Below, piece by piece: positions 7,878 to 16,386 of a stretch of 64,000 nt of DNA. The position numbers and the translations under genes are program-made. The notes beneath the pieces are model-generated. The model was not told where the DNA came from, ran no database searches, and worked only from the letters and a program-made list of their open reading frames with translations. Source of the stretch: JBDHWG01 sp046328505 (lineage in GTDB: Bacteria; Chloroflexota; Anaerolineae; Epilineales; JAHCIE01); contig JAXLWL010000002.1 of assembly GCA_046328505.1 (NCBI GenBank), positions 992,001 through 1,056,000 on the forward strand, in the 5' to 3' direction. Each line of letters begins with the position of its first letter. The first letter of the stretch is position 1.

Positions 7878-8735
7878 TTGCACCTTTCGACTCTGGAGCG
7901 CCTCTGCTGCCCGGAGTGCAAAGAGCCACTCCGCCTGGTTGAAGCAACGGCATGGCAGAGCAAAGATACGGTTCAGCGTGGCGCCGCAGGCTGCGCGTGC
8001 GGTGCGCGCTACGCGATTCGCAGCGGCATTCTGGACTTTCGCCCGTCACGACAGGGAATTACCCTGGCTCAGTGGACGAACCATTTTGCGCCGACGGCGT
8101 GGGGCTACGAACGGTTCTGGCGGCTGCGCGCGCTCTCGCAGCTCTCGGGTGAGCCATTCCCAGTCTCCCGAGAGGCAGAGGTGATACTCGGGATGATGGA
8201 GCCTGACCAACCCGGACTCTATCTCGACCTGGCTTGCTCTACGGCTCTTCAGGCGCGCATTCTGGCGGGCTACTGGCGTGACCGTCCAACCGCAGCGCGT
8301 GTCCTGGCCGTTGACTTTGCGTGGCCGATGCTACGGGAGGCGGTCAGCTTGATTCGGCGCGAGGGCTGGGAGTGCATTGACCTCGTCTGCGCTGACACCG
8401 AACAGCTACCGCTGCCCGAGGCCAGTATCGCCGGTATTGCCTGCGGTGGCTCGCTCAACGAGTTCCGCAATGCACCGGCTGTCCTGGCCGAAGCGCGGCG
8501 CGTGGCAGGGGGTGGCTCGCGCTCCGCTTTCATGAGCTTGCTCGCGGGGGAGGATGGGCCGAGCGCCGCCGAGTACTGGCTAACTCAGTCCAGCGGCATT
8601 CGGTTCTACACCCTTGCAGAGACGCGCCAACTTTTCGAGGACGCGGACTGGTACGTGTGCTGTCAGGCTGCCTGGGGCCGCATCGCATTCACGGAAATCG
8701 AACCGTTGTTGGACAAACCTTATATAAAACCTTGA
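7878..8735 (+). CDS. SAM-dependent methyltransferase with N-terminal zinc ribbon
   Basis: A 285-residue protein. An N-terminal Trm112-like ribbon carries C11, C14, C39 and C41 (LCCPECKEPL then CACGARYAIRSGILDF). A class I methyltransferase domain follows: motif I is LYLDLACSTAL near residue 117, and a late motif reads LPLPEASIAGIACGGSLNEF. This ribbon-plus-methyltransferase layout is shared with RlmA-type and UbiE-like enzymes. The gene lies directly upstream of the carotenoid cluster, but a strong promoter separates the two, so a role in carotenoid or quinone methylation is only a suggestion. The start is TTG 7878, preceded by GAGGAGA. Confidence 0.8.
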   Translation: MHLSTLERLCCPECKEPLRLVEATAWQSKDTVQRGAAGCACGARYAIRSGILDFRPSRQGITLAQWTNHFAPTAWGYERFWRLRALSQLSGEPFPVSREAEVILGMMEPDQPGLYLDLACSTALQARILAGYWRDRPTAARVLAVDFAWPMLREAVSLIRREGWECIDLVCADTEQLPLPEASIAGIACGGSLNEFRNAPAVLAEARRVAGGGSRSAFMSLLAGEDGPSAAEYWLTQSSGIRFYTLAETRQLFEDADWYVCCQAAWGRIAFTEIEPLLDKPYIKP

Positions 8736-8760
8736 CAAACCTCGATTCAGCGGGTATACT
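8732..8760 (+). promoter_or_regulatory. Sigma-70-type promoter of the carotenoid cluster
   Basis: TTGACA (8732-8737), a 17-base spacer, and TATACT (8755-8760), close to consensus. A GCGGAGG ribosome binding site follows before the ATG at 8791. Confidence 0.85.
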
Positions 8761-8790
8761 CCCACTATCAGGTTTAGCGGAGGTAATCGC

Positions 8791-10170
8791 ATGAATGAGC
8801 AGGGTCACGCAGATGTCATTGTGGTAGGAGGCGGGCTTGCCGGCCTGGCAGCCACCAAGCAACTTGTGGACGTTGGCCTGAAGGTGGACCTCTACGAGAA
8901 GCGCTCGATCCTGGGCGGGAAGGTGTCGTCGTGGAAGGACGCGGATGGTGACTGGGTCGAAACCGGGCTGCACGTATTCTTCGGAGCCTATGACGAAATC
9001 TACGATTTGATGCGGGAGTTGGGCATTTACGATAACATTCTCTGGAAAGAGCATGTCCTCACGTACACGCTGAATGACGGGGAGCGCTTCGAGTTTCGCA
9101 CGATCCCAGCGCCTAGCCCGCTGCATCTTCTCCCCGCCGTCTTCGGCAATCGCTACTTTACAATGGGTGAGAAGCTGACACTGGCTCGGTCGCTGCAGCC
9201 GATCCTCTTCGGCAGCGATGATTATTACGCCAAACAGGACGCCATCACCTATCAGCAGTGGCATCGCCAGCAGGGAATCGCCGACCGCATGCTGTCCAAG
9301 ATGTTTCTGCCGATGACCCTGGCGCTGAAGTTCTTGCCGCCGAGCGAGATCGGCGCTCGAATCGTGCTCGATGTCTCGGGGTTGTTTTTGCGGCAGGAAC
9401 AGGCCTCCAAGATGGGCTTCCTCAAAGGCTCACCCCAGGATTACCTTGTTGGGCCAATCGCCGACTACGTGAGCAAGCGCGGCGCCTGTCTTCACACCGG
9501 CTGCGGCGTGAAGGAAGTGCTGCTCAACGACGACCTGACAATTGCGGGGCTGCGGCTGCAGGACGGAAGCGTCGCGACAGCCGACAATTACCTGTTCGCC
9601 CTGCCGATCCATAAGCTCAACGCTCTTGTGCCGGATGTCTGGCGCCAGATCTACCCGATGTTCGCCAACCTCAAGCAGTTTGAGGGCGTGCCCGTGATAA
9701 CGGTTCAGCTCTGGCTGGATAAGCAGATCACAGGCGTCGACAACATTCTGTTCTGCCCAGATGGGGTTATTCCGGTGTACGCCGATATGGCGAACACGAC
9801 TCTAGACTATTTCAATGGGGGCGCCTCGCGCCTCGAATTCGTTGTCGCGCCGGCGCGAGACTATATGAAGCTGAGCAACGAAGAGATTGTCGCCAAGGTG
9901 TGGAGCGACGTCCAGCGGGTGTTCCCAGACTCGACTGTCGGCGTCAACATCACCAAGTCGACTGTCGTGCGCATTCCTCAATCGGTCTACTGGCCGAAGC
10001 CGGGCCTGGACCACCTTCGCCCGACGCAGGCGACACCGGTGGCGAATCTGTTCCTGGCCGGCGGCTACACGCAGCAGCGTTTCTACGACAGTATGGAAGG
10101 CGCGGTGTCTAGCGGGCGGCGCGCGGCGGCGGCCCTGTTGGAAGCTAAAACGCGGAGGAGCGCGGCATGA
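8791..10170 (+). CDS. Phytoene/zeta-carotene desaturase, plant-cyanobacterial (CrtP/PDS) type
   Basis: A 459-residue FAD amine-oxidase-fold enzyme that introduces double bonds into carotenes. The dinucleotide site is VVGGGLAGLAA (G13, G15, G18), followed by LYEKRSILGGKVSSW. The stretch ETGLHVFFGAYDEIYDLM and the closing LAGGYTQQRFYDSMEGAV match plant and cyanobacterial phytoene desaturases better than the bacterial CrtI family. HpnE-type squalene desaturases are the main alternative. The gene overlaps phytoene synthase in an ATGA junction, and a strong promoter lies just upstream, so it heads the pigment operon. Confidence 0.85.
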   Translation: MNEQGHADVIVVGGGLAGLAATKQLVDVGLKVDLYEKRSILGGKVSSWKDADGDWVETGLHVFFGAYDEIYDLMRELGIYDNILWKEHVLTYTLNDGERFEFRTIPAPSPLHLLPAVFGNRYFTMGEKLTLARSLQPILFGSDDYYAKQDAITYQQWHRQQGIADRMLSKMFLPMTLALKFLPPSEIGARIVLDVSGLFLRQEQASKMGFLKGSPQDYLVGPIADYVSKRGACLHTGCGVKEVLLNDDLTIAGLRLQDGSVATADNYLFALPIHKLNALVPDVWRQIYPMFANLKQFEGVPVITVQLWLDKQITGVDNILFCPDGVIPVYADMANTTLDYFNGGASRLEFVVAPARDYMKLSNEEIVAKVWSDVQRVFPDSTVGVNITKSTVVRIPQSVYWPKPGLDHLRPTQATPVANLFLAGGYTQQRFYDSMEGAVSSGRRAAAALLEAKTRRSAA

Positions 10171-11066
10171 CCCATGACCCTTTGGTAGCACAGGTCGGGC
10201 TATGGCCGAGCGGCGGAGCTGCGAGTCTTGACGCGGCCTACGAGATTTGCGCCAAGATCACGGAGCATCACTCAAAGAGCTTCTACCTCGCGTCGTCCTT
10301 ACTGCCAAAGGACAAGCGGCGCGCCATTCGAGCATTCTATGCGTTCTGTCGACGCTCCGATGACATTGTCGATGTGGCAGGCGTCGACCATGGCTATTCC
10401 CTCGATGGGTGGAGTGCTGCGTCGCGGCAGGCGCATTCACAGGGCGACGATCCGGTGCTCATGGCGTGGGCCGATGTGCGCGCGCGGTATGACATCCCCC
10501 AGGTCTACATCGATGAGCTTCTTGAAGGCGTGCGGATGGACCTGACGGTGAATCGCTACGCCACCTTCGAGGATCTCTGGCTGTACTGTTACCGTGTCGC
10601 GGCAACCGTCGGCCTCGTGTCGATGCACATTATTGGTTTCTCCTCGGAGGACGCCATTCCGTACGCCATCAAGTCGGGCGTGGCTTTGCAGCTCACCAAT
10701 ATCCTGCGCGATGTCGGTGAGGATGCAGCACGCGGGCGGATATACCTGCCCCTCGAAGACCTGGCGCGCTTCGACTACACGGAAGAAGACGTGGCACAGG
10801 GCGTCATCGACGACCGTCTGCGGAATCTGCTCGAATTCGAGATTCAGCGTACCGAACAGCTGTACGATGAGGGCGAGCCCGGGATTCGGATGATCTCTCG
10901 CGACGGTCGGTTCGCTATCGCGTCGGCGCTAACGATGTACCGCGGCATTCTGAACCGCATCCGCGCCAATGGCTACGATGTCTTCACGCGTCGGGCGCAC
11001 GTGAGCACCGCTGGCAAGCTCGCGGTGCTGCCTGGCACGTGGTGGCAGTGCCGCCAGATGGGGTAA
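10167..11066 (+). CDS. crtB: Phytoene/squalene synthase family protein
   Basis: A 299-residue head-to-head prenyl transferase. SFYLASSLLPKDKRRAIRAF is the family opening. The two Mg-binding Asp motifs are RRSDDIVD (D65, D69) and NILRDVGED (D182, D186), followed by GRIYLPLEDL. It joins two geranylgeranyl diphosphates into phytoene, or farnesyl diphosphates in HpnD-like relatives. Overlap with the CrtP-type desaturase argues for phytoene synthase. A polyprenyl synthase that could supply the substrate is at 57693-58742. The start overlaps the desaturase stop. Confidence 0.9.
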   Translation: MTHDPLVAQVGLWPSGGAASLDAAYEICAKITEHHSKSFYLASSLLPKDKRRAIRAFYAFCRRSDDIVDVAGVDHGYSLDGWSAASRQAHSQGDDPVLMAWADVRARYDIPQVYIDELLEGVRMDLTVNRYATFEDLWLYCYRVAATVGLVSMHIIGFSSEDAIPYAIKSGVALQLTNILRDVGEDAARGRIYLPLEDLARFDYTEEDVAQGVIDDRLRNLLEFEIQRTEQLYDEGEPGIRMISRDGRFAIASALTMYRGILNRIRANGYDVFTRRAHVSTAGKLAVLPGTWWQCRQMG

Positions 11067-11076
11067 AGCGCGTACT

Positions 11077-11664
11077 ATGGCACGCTCGCCTGCCGAGGTC
11101 CAAGGTGGCACACGAATTGCGCCGCAAAGCGCCATGACCTTGTCCCGTACTTCCGCCACGTCCCGCAGCTTGTCGTGGCGCTGGTGGCCGGCTGATGCGC
11201 TTCTCGCCCTCATGCTGCTCGGCCTGGCCGTTGGCCCTCTGTTCACCGCTATGGGCGGCCCTCTTTTCGGCCCAATTGGCCAGTTCGTCTACTGGCTCGG
11301 TTTGGGCATTTGCCCCGAACCGTCCTATCATTTCTTTACCGTCGGCGGGATGCCTGAGATCGTCTGTACCCGCTGCATTGCCGCCATTGGGGGTCTGGTC
11401 CTCGCGCGGCTGCTCTACAGCCGACCACAGCGAATGAACTCCTGGTGGGGACGTTGGGGATGGGGACGCCGGCTCGCCGTCACGCTGCCTATTCTGGCGC
11501 TGTGGCAGCTCGATATTCGGGCGGTATATGAGGGCTGGTGGGATTCGCCCGCCTGGGTCCAGACATTGAGCGGCGTTCTGGTCGGCCTGGCGATTGGTGT
11601 TCTCGTCTATCCTGTACTGGTGGCACTATCATATCTGATCAATAGTTGGAAGATCCGGAAGTAG
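11077..11664 (+). CDS. DUF2085-like membrane protein
   Basis: A 195-residue membrane protein. A short polar N-terminus is followed by about four to five helices, for example ADALLALMLLGLAVGPLF, FVYWLGLGIC, CIAAIGGLVLARLLY and LSGVLVGLAIGVLVYPVLVA. The cysteine signature C...S.HFF...G...VCTRC, here ICPEPSYHFF and IVCTRCIAAIGG, is that of DUF2085. Its function is unknown. It starts 10 bases after phytoene synthase and precedes a glycosyltransferase, so it is probably part of the pigment operon. Confidence 0.75.
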   Translation: MARSPAEVQGGTRIAPQSAMTLSRTSATSRSLSWRWWPADALLALMLLGLAVGPLFTAMGGPLFGPIGQFVYWLGLGICPEPSYHFFTVGGMPEIVCTRCIAAIGGLVLARLLYSRPQRMNSWWGRWGWGRRLAVTLPILALWQLDIRAVYEGWWDSPAWVQTLSGVLVGLAIGVLVYPVLVALSYLINSWKIRK

Positions 11665-11703
11665 TGAGAGGCGAAGACGCCTAACCCGAGAGCGGGGTGA
11701 CGA

Positions 11704-12891
11704 ATGCTGTTCTGGCTATGCCTGGCTGTCGTCGTGACGCAAGGGGTGTTCGGGGTGTTATCGATTCGCCACTACGGGGCTTTGCCGCGTGTCCCAACAG
11801 TGCCGCGTCGTGCTGGACTGCCGCGCGTGTCAATCATCGTTCCGGCGCGTAATGAGGCGGCCAACCTCGGCCGCCTGCTGGCCTCCCTCCTCAATCTCGA
11901 CTATGCCAGCTACGAGGTCATCGTCGTCGACGATACCTCGTCCGATGCGACATCGCTGATTGCTTCTGAATTCGATTCCATCCTTCTGCACACAGGAAAG
12001 CTCCCGCCTGGTTGGACGGGCAAGAATTATGCGTGCTATCTCGGTGCGCAGGCTGCGACAGGCGACTGGCTCCTGTTTACGGACGCCGACACGGAACACG
12101 CAGCGCTGTCCCTCGCGTCAACCATAGGCTATGTGCTCGATCGGCGCCTGGATGCCCTGTCCGTGCTCGTCGGCCAGGATACGCTTACGTTCTGGGAGCG
12201 CCTACTGCTGCCGTTTTGCTATCAGCAGTTCTTCGTCGGTGTCCCAGGCGGCCAGGTGAACAATTCACGCAAGGAAGTCCTGCTGGCGAATGGTCAGTAC
12301 CTGTTGATCCGCCGCGATGCCTACGACCAGGTCGGCGGACACGAGGTCGTCCGGAGCAGCATGGCGGAGGATGTTCGGCTCGCCCATCTCCTCAAAGCGT
12401 ACCATCTCCGCTACGCCGTGGCGCGCGGCGAGCATCTTGTGTTCGCCCGTCTCTACCACAAGCTGTCCGAGTTATGGACGAACTTCGCGCGGAATAGCTT
12501 CCAGTTCATGACTTTGGATAGTCGACGTGGGGGTGTAGTGCTCGTGAGCGCCGCCGTGGCGACGTTGATGCCCACCCTGCTCGCGCTGGGCCTGCGCTCC
12601 GGCCTCGACGCCATCCTCCTCATTTCTGCTTACTCCTATGCTTTCCTGGTGCTAGGGTTGATGGCGTGGGGACGCATCTTCCGTGTCCCCGCCTGGTACA
12701 GCTTGCTCCAACCCCTGAGCGCCGTTTTCTTCTGGTTGGTGGCGCTGAATTCCGCGGTACGCGCGTTGCTGGGCGTCGGGATCACGTGGAAAGGGCGGAC
12801 ATATGGCGGGCGCTGGCCTGCCATCGAGCCGACCGCCGACCATACGCCAGAGCCGCACAAGTCGCGGATGAAAGACGACTCAGGGAAGTAA
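11704..12891 (+). CDS. Membrane glycosyltransferase family 2 (HpnB/CruC/CrtQ-like)
   Basis: A 395-residue protein with an N-terminal helix, a GT-A domain and three to four C-terminal helices. The nucleotide-sugar part is VSIIVPARNEAANL then VIVVDDTSSDAT. LPPGWTGKNYACYLG and LLFTDADTEH (the DxD) are typical of the glycosyltransferases linked to hopanoid and carotenoid clusters. A later EDVRLAHLLK carries the catalytic ED. The position at the end of the pigment operon suggests it glycosylates a carotenoid, but the acceptor cannot be proven from sequence. A strong terminator follows. Confidence 0.82.
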   Translation: MLFWLCLAVVVTQGVFGVLSIRHYGALPRVPTVPRRAGLPRVSIIVPARNEAANLGRLLASLLNLDYASYEVIVVDDTSSDATSLIASEFDSILLHTGKLPPGWTGKNYACYLGAQAATGDWLLFTDADTEHAALSLASTIGYVLDRRLDALSVLVGQDTLTFWERLLLPFCYQQFFVGVPGGQVNNSRKEVLLANGQYLLIRRDAYDQVGGHEVVRSSMAEDVRLAHLLKAYHLRYAVARGEHLVFARLYHKLSELWTNFARNSFQFMTLDSRRGGVVLVSAAVATLMPTLLALGLRSGLDAILLISAYSYAFLVLGLMAWGRIFRVPAWYSLLQPLSAVFFWLVALNSAVRALLGVGITWKGRTYGGRWPAIEPTADHTPEPHKSRMKDDSGK

Positions 12892-12924
12892 GCTCCGCTG
12901 GTCCGGCGTACTCTAGGTTGCGAA

Positions 12925-12949
12925 GCCCCGGGCCGGTGGCGCCCGGGGC
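12925..12949 (+). terminator. Intrinsic terminator of the carotenoid operon
   Basis: Perfect 9-bp stem GCCCCGGGC (12925-12933) and GCCCGGGGC (12941-12949), with a 7-base loop, followed by ACTTTCATTCTT. Confidence 0.85.
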
Positions 12950-12973
12950 ACTTTCATTCTTGCTGCAAGAGAG

Positions 12974-13006
12974 TATAATTGCTATTGCAAAAGGATGCGA
13001 TAGCAA
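12974..13006 (+). promoter_or_regulatory. -10 box and dyad operator of the Fur-family gene
   Basis: A consensus TATAAT is at 12974-12979. An imperfect palindrome overlaps its end and the predicted start site: TTGCTATTGCA (12979-12989), 6 bases, then TGCGATAGCAA (12996-13006), 10 of 11 positions symmetric. The position fits autorepression by the Fur-family product encoded two bases downstream. No clear -35 and no Shine-Dalgarno sequence were seen. Confidence 0.6.
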
Positions 13007-13007
13007 A

Positions 13008-13469
13008 ATGACTCATCACGAACACGACTACGCGGCGCAGATGCGCAAGCGAGGCTTCCGAGTGACGCCGCAGCGCCAGCTCATCCTCGATGCCATCTGC
13101 GAGGCCGGTGGACACACGACCCCGGAGGAAATCTACAATCGCGTGCAGACGAAGAGCACGGCCATCAACCGCGCGACCGTCTACAGGACGCTGGATTTCC
13201 TGTGCCAGATGCGCCTGGTTGTCGCGGCCCACGTCGGCGGGGGGACGATGGTGTACGAGCTGGCTGGCGAACGGCCGCACCACCACCTCATTTGCCGCGC
13301 ATGTGGTCAGACGGCCAGTGTCGGACACGAAATGGTCGAACAGTGGTTCGCGCAGATCGAGCAGGAGACCTCCTTCTCGGTCGACATGGACCACCTGGTT
13401 CTGTTTGGCCTATGCGAGCACTGTCGTCAGTCCAAAATTGATGGCTCACAATCGCCTTCGTCCACGTAA
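13008..13469 (+). CDS. Fur-family metal-dependent transcriptional regulator
   Basis: A 153-residue Fur-type repressor. The winged helix includes RVTPQRQLILDAI and INRATVYRTLDFL. The metal sites are HHHLICRACG near residue 90 and the closing CEHCRQ, so both structural CxxC pairs are present. It is followed by cbiM-cbiQ-cbiO and has a dyad at its own promoter. It is therefore probably the metal sensor (cobalt, nickel or zinc) for this transporter and for itself. The metal cannot be told from sequence. The ATG at 13008 is where family similarity begins; longer in-frame starts run back into the glycosyltransferase gene. Confidence 0.88.
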   Translation: MTHHEHDYAAQMRKRGFRVTPQRQLILDAICEAGGHTTPEEIYNRVQTKSTAINRATVYRTLDFLCQMRLVVAAHVGGGTMVYELAGERPHHHLICRACGQTASVGHEMVEQWFAQIEQETSFSVDMDHLVLFGLCEHCRQSKIDGSQSPSST

Positions 13470-13544
13470 GACTCGTTGGGACGGGGCGCACAATAGTCAT
13501 GGTCGTTTCAGATTCGGTCGTCAAACGCTGAAGGAGGTTTCCGC

Positions 13545-14609
13545 ATGCTATCGATTAGCGTTCCCGCGTTCGTCCACGGGGCTGTCAGTGGACAGCCGAT
13601 GCACATTCCAGATGGGTATCTTGGCCCGTGGTTTGCCATCGCCCTGCTCGCTATTTCGTTGACCATTCTCGGCATTTCGGCCGCACGCTTCAGCCGCCGG
13701 CTGAACCAGCGAATGGTTCCGTTGGTCGCCCTGCTGTCCGCCTTCTGTTTCGTCATCATGATGTTCAATGTGCCGCTCGTCGGCGGCACGTCGGGGCATG
13801 CGGTCGGCGCGACCATCTCGGCGATCATTCTCGGCCCTGAGGGAGCGATACTCGCCGTGTCCATCGCCCTGCTCGTTCAGGCTCTCTTCTTCGGCGACGG
13901 CGGGATCCTGGCCTATGGCGCGAACGTGTTCCTGATGGGAATCGTGATGTCGTGGGCCGCCTGGATCGTCTACCGCGCCATCGCCGGCAACACAGCCGTG
14001 ACGAGCGGCCGCCGCCTCGTGGCGGGGGCAATCGCGGGCTGGGCTGCGCTTAGCCTCGCGGCCGGGCTGGCCGGGCTCTTCTTTGGCATGCAGCCCATTC
14101 TCTTCCACACGGTGGATGGCACGCCGCTCTATGCTCCGTTCCCGCTGAGCGTGTCGGTTCCGGCGATGCTCATCCCGCACATGCTGGTCGCGTCGGTCAT
14201 CGAGGGCGCGGTCACGGCGGGTATTCTCGCCTTCCTGCAGCGAACCAACCCCGGCGTTCTGCTGGCCAACGATCCTTCGGCCCAGGAGAGTGCGCGGCCG
14301 ATGAGCCTGCGCCCGCTGTGGATCGGGATCGCGGCGCTCGTCGTTCTATCGCCTCTCGGCCTGCTGGCGGGTGGCTCGGCGTGGGGAGAGTGGGCGGCCG
14401 ACGAGATTGGTGATATTGTCGGCTTCGTTCCCCAGGGCCTCGCCAATACGCAGGGCTGGACGGCGCCGCTGCCGGATTATAGCGTCGAGGGGTTAGCTCC
14501 ATACATTGGCTACATTCTGTCAGCCGCGATCGGCATTCTGGTTGTGATCGCCGTGGTTTGGGCCATCGGCCGGCTTGTGGCGCGGCGAACGGCCCAGGGG
14601 AAGAGCTAA
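13545..14609 (+). CDS. cbiM: ECF-type cobalt/nickel transporter S component, CbiM with C-terminal PDGLE-like region
   Basis: A 354-residue membrane protein. MHIPDGYLGPW is the CbiM/NikM metal-binding N-terminus, but here it starts at residue 19 after a short leader (MLSISVPAF...SGQP). An AAGGAGG at 13531-13537 clearly selects ATG 13545, so the leader is real and is probably cleaved to free Met-His. Helices follow, with NVPLVGGTSGHAVG as the second conserved motif. The C-terminal about 100 residues (LSPLGLLAGGSAWGEW through two hydrophobic ends) look like a fused PDGLE/CbiN-like module. The protein would recognise Co(II) or Ni(II) and works with the following CbiQ and CbiO. Confidence 0.9.
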   Translation: MLSISVPAFVHGAVSGQPMHIPDGYLGPWFAIALLAISLTILGISAARFSRRLNQRMVPLVALLSAFCFVIMMFNVPLVGGTSGHAVGATISAIILGPEGAILAVSIALLVQALFFGDGGILAYGANVFLMGIVMSWAAWIVYRAIAGNTAVTSGRRLVAGAIAGWAALSLAAGLAGLFFGMQPILFHTVDGTPLYAPFPLSVSVPAMLIPHMLVASVIEGAVTAGILAFLQRTNPGVLLANDPSAQESARPMSLRPLWIGIAALVVLSPLGLLAGGSAWGEWAADEIGDIVGFVPQGLANTQGWTAPLPDYSVEGLAPYIGYILSAAIGILVVIAVVWAIGRLVARRTAQGKS

Positions 14610-14610
14610 A

Positions 14611-15438
14611 GTGGCGCGGTCAGTCGTCGAACGCACGCTGGCAGGCCTGACGGACTCCCTGGAGCAGTCGCTGTTCGCGGAGGAGATTGCCCGGCAGCCG
14701 GGCGCCTTGCAAGCCCTCGACCCGCGGGTGAAGATAATCGGCTTCCTGGCTATCCTGCTGGCGGTCGCGTTCGCGCGCAACCTGTGGGTGTTGGTGCTGC
14801 TCTACGCCTTCGCGCTGCTCCTGGCGTGGGTATCTCGCGTGCCTCTCGCGCGCTTCGTCAAACGGGTGTGGCTTGCCCTCCCATTCTTCACGGGCCTGGT
14901 CGTGATTCCGGTCATCTTCAACTTCATCACACCGGGTATCCCGCTGGTTGTGCTATCCACATCGCCCTACATCGCGATCACCGAACAGGGTGTGCGAGCG
15001 GCCGCGTTCCTGATTCTGCGTGTCGGAACCTCGGTGTCGTTCGCGGTTCTGCTGGTTCTCGTGACGCCGTGGGCGACCTTGCTGCGCGCCTTGAGCGTTC
15101 TCAAGGTCCCCGCGGTGTTCCTGCTCGTCCTGGGCATGACGTACCGCTACATCTACCTGCTGCTGCGCACGTCAGGCGACATGTTTCTGGCGCGGCAGAG
15201 CCGCGTCGTTGGGCGCCTGAAGTCGGCGGACCAGCGGCGCGTGGTTACGAACACCATGGGGAACCTGTTGGGCAAATCGTATGATATGAGCCAGGACGTT
15301 TATCTGGCGATGCTGTCGCGCGGCTATCGAGGCCGACCGCGAACGCTAGACCAGTTCAAGATGACTGGACGAGATTGGCTGTGGGCCGCGGGCCTGGTCG
15401 CCTTTGCGGTCGTCGCGGTCATCCTTGGCGGACGATAG
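14611..15438 (+). CDS. cbiQ: ECF transporter transmembrane T component CbiQ
   Basis: A 275-residue membrane protein with the CbiQ pattern: LQALDPRVKIIGFLAILLAV at the first helix, ITEQGVRAAAFLILRV, and the cytoplasmic coupling motif AMLSRGYRGRPRT near the C-terminus that contacts the ATPase. It links the CbiM substrate unit to CbiO. The start is GTG 14611, one base after the cbiM stop, with GGGGAAGAG upstream; in-frame codons further upstream lie in cbiM. Confidence 0.9.
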   Translation: MARSVVERTLAGLTDSLEQSLFAEEIARQPGALQALDPRVKIIGFLAILLAVAFARNLWVLVLLYAFALLLAWVSRVPLARFVKRVWLALPFFTGLVVIPVIFNFITPGIPLVVLSTSPYIAITEQGVRAAAFLILRVGTSVSFAVLLVLVTPWATLLRALSVLKVPAVFLLVLGMTYRYIYLLLRTSGDMFLARQSRVVGRLKSADQRRVVTNTMGNLLGKSYDMSQDVYLAMLSRGYRGRPRTLDQFKMTGRDWLWAAGLVAFAVVAVILGGR

Positions 15439-15451
15439 GGAGGGCCGGACT

Positions 15452-16303
15452 ATGGCATACTTGAGCACGAATGGGGCAGCGGCCCCTGTCTTTGACGTAG
15501 ACAGCGTCCACTTCAGCTACGACGGGCGTCAGACGGCGCTGGACGGTGTCTCGTTGCGTATCAAGGCCGGCGAGAAGATTGCTATTCTAGGGTCTAACGG
15601 CAGCGGCAAGAGCACCCTGTTGAAGCTGCTCGATGGCCTGTATTTTCCGACGTCTGGCGAGATTAGATACCGCGGGGTTACCCTATCCGAGGCGAAGTTC
15701 AATGAGGACGATAGCTTCTCGTTCGGTTTTCGCCGCGGTGTGAGCCTCGTTTTTCAGGATACCGACGTGCAGTTATTCTCGCCGACAGTTTGGGAAGAAG
15801 TCGCATTCGCGCCGCTGCAGCTTGACATCCCGGATGACGAAGTGCGCAGCCGTGTCGATGCTGCGCTGTGCGCGCTGCGGATACAGCACCTGGCCGAGCG
15901 CACGCCGCACCGACTGAGCGGCGGCGAGAAGCGGCGGGTGGCGCTCGCGTCCGTGTTGTCGCTCGGACCAGACGTCTGGCTGCTGGACGAGCCGACCACG
16001 GGCCTGGACCCGCGCAGCCAGAGCTGGCTCATTGATTTCATCCTGGAGCGATCGGCGGCGGGTGAGACGTTCATTACCGCGACGCATGACCTCGATATCG
16101 TGTCCATTATCGCCGACCGCGTGTATGTCTTTGCCGAGAACCACAAAATTGTGGCCGAGGGCACGCCGGCGGAGATTCTGTCCAATCATGACCTGTTGCT
16201 GGAGTGCAACCTGATCCACGAACACAGCCATCGCCACGGCGAACTTGTCCACAGCCACCCCCACGGCCACGACGCGCACGCGACCCACGAGCACGCTGCC
16301 TGA
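15452..16303 (+). CDS. cbiO: ECF transporter ATPase CbiO with His-rich tail
   Basis: A 283-residue ABC ATPase. Walker A is GSNGSGKSTLLK, the signature is LSGGEKRRVAL, and Walker B is VWLLDEPTTGLD, with the H-loop at ATHDLD. The last 30 residues hold about ten histidines (HEHSHRHGELVHSHPHGH), consistent with a Ni/Co/Zn-handling system. It energises uptake through CbiM-CbiQ. The ATG at 15452 follows AGGGAGG. It is the last gene of the set, and I see no clear terminator before the next gene. Confidence 0.92.
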   Translation: MAYLSTNGAAAPVFDVDSVHFSYDGRQTALDGVSLRIKAGEKIAILGSNGSGKSTLLKLLDGLYFPTSGEIRYRGVTLSEAKFNEDDSFSFGFRRGVSLVFQDTDVQLFSPTVWEEVAFAPLQLDIPDDEVRSRVDAALCALRIQHLAERTPHRLSGGEKRRVALASVLSLGPDVWLLDEPTTGLDPRSQSWLIDFILERSAAGETFITATHDLDIVSIIADRVYVFAENHKIVAEGTPAEILSNHDLLLECNLIHEHSHRHGELVHSHPHGHDAHATHEHAA

Positions 16304-16386
16304 GTGGAACTCGCCCTTGCATCTTCATGCGAGCGGGTGTATCATGGGCCTGGACGCGACATGCCCTGGCAAGGAGTTAACCCTGT

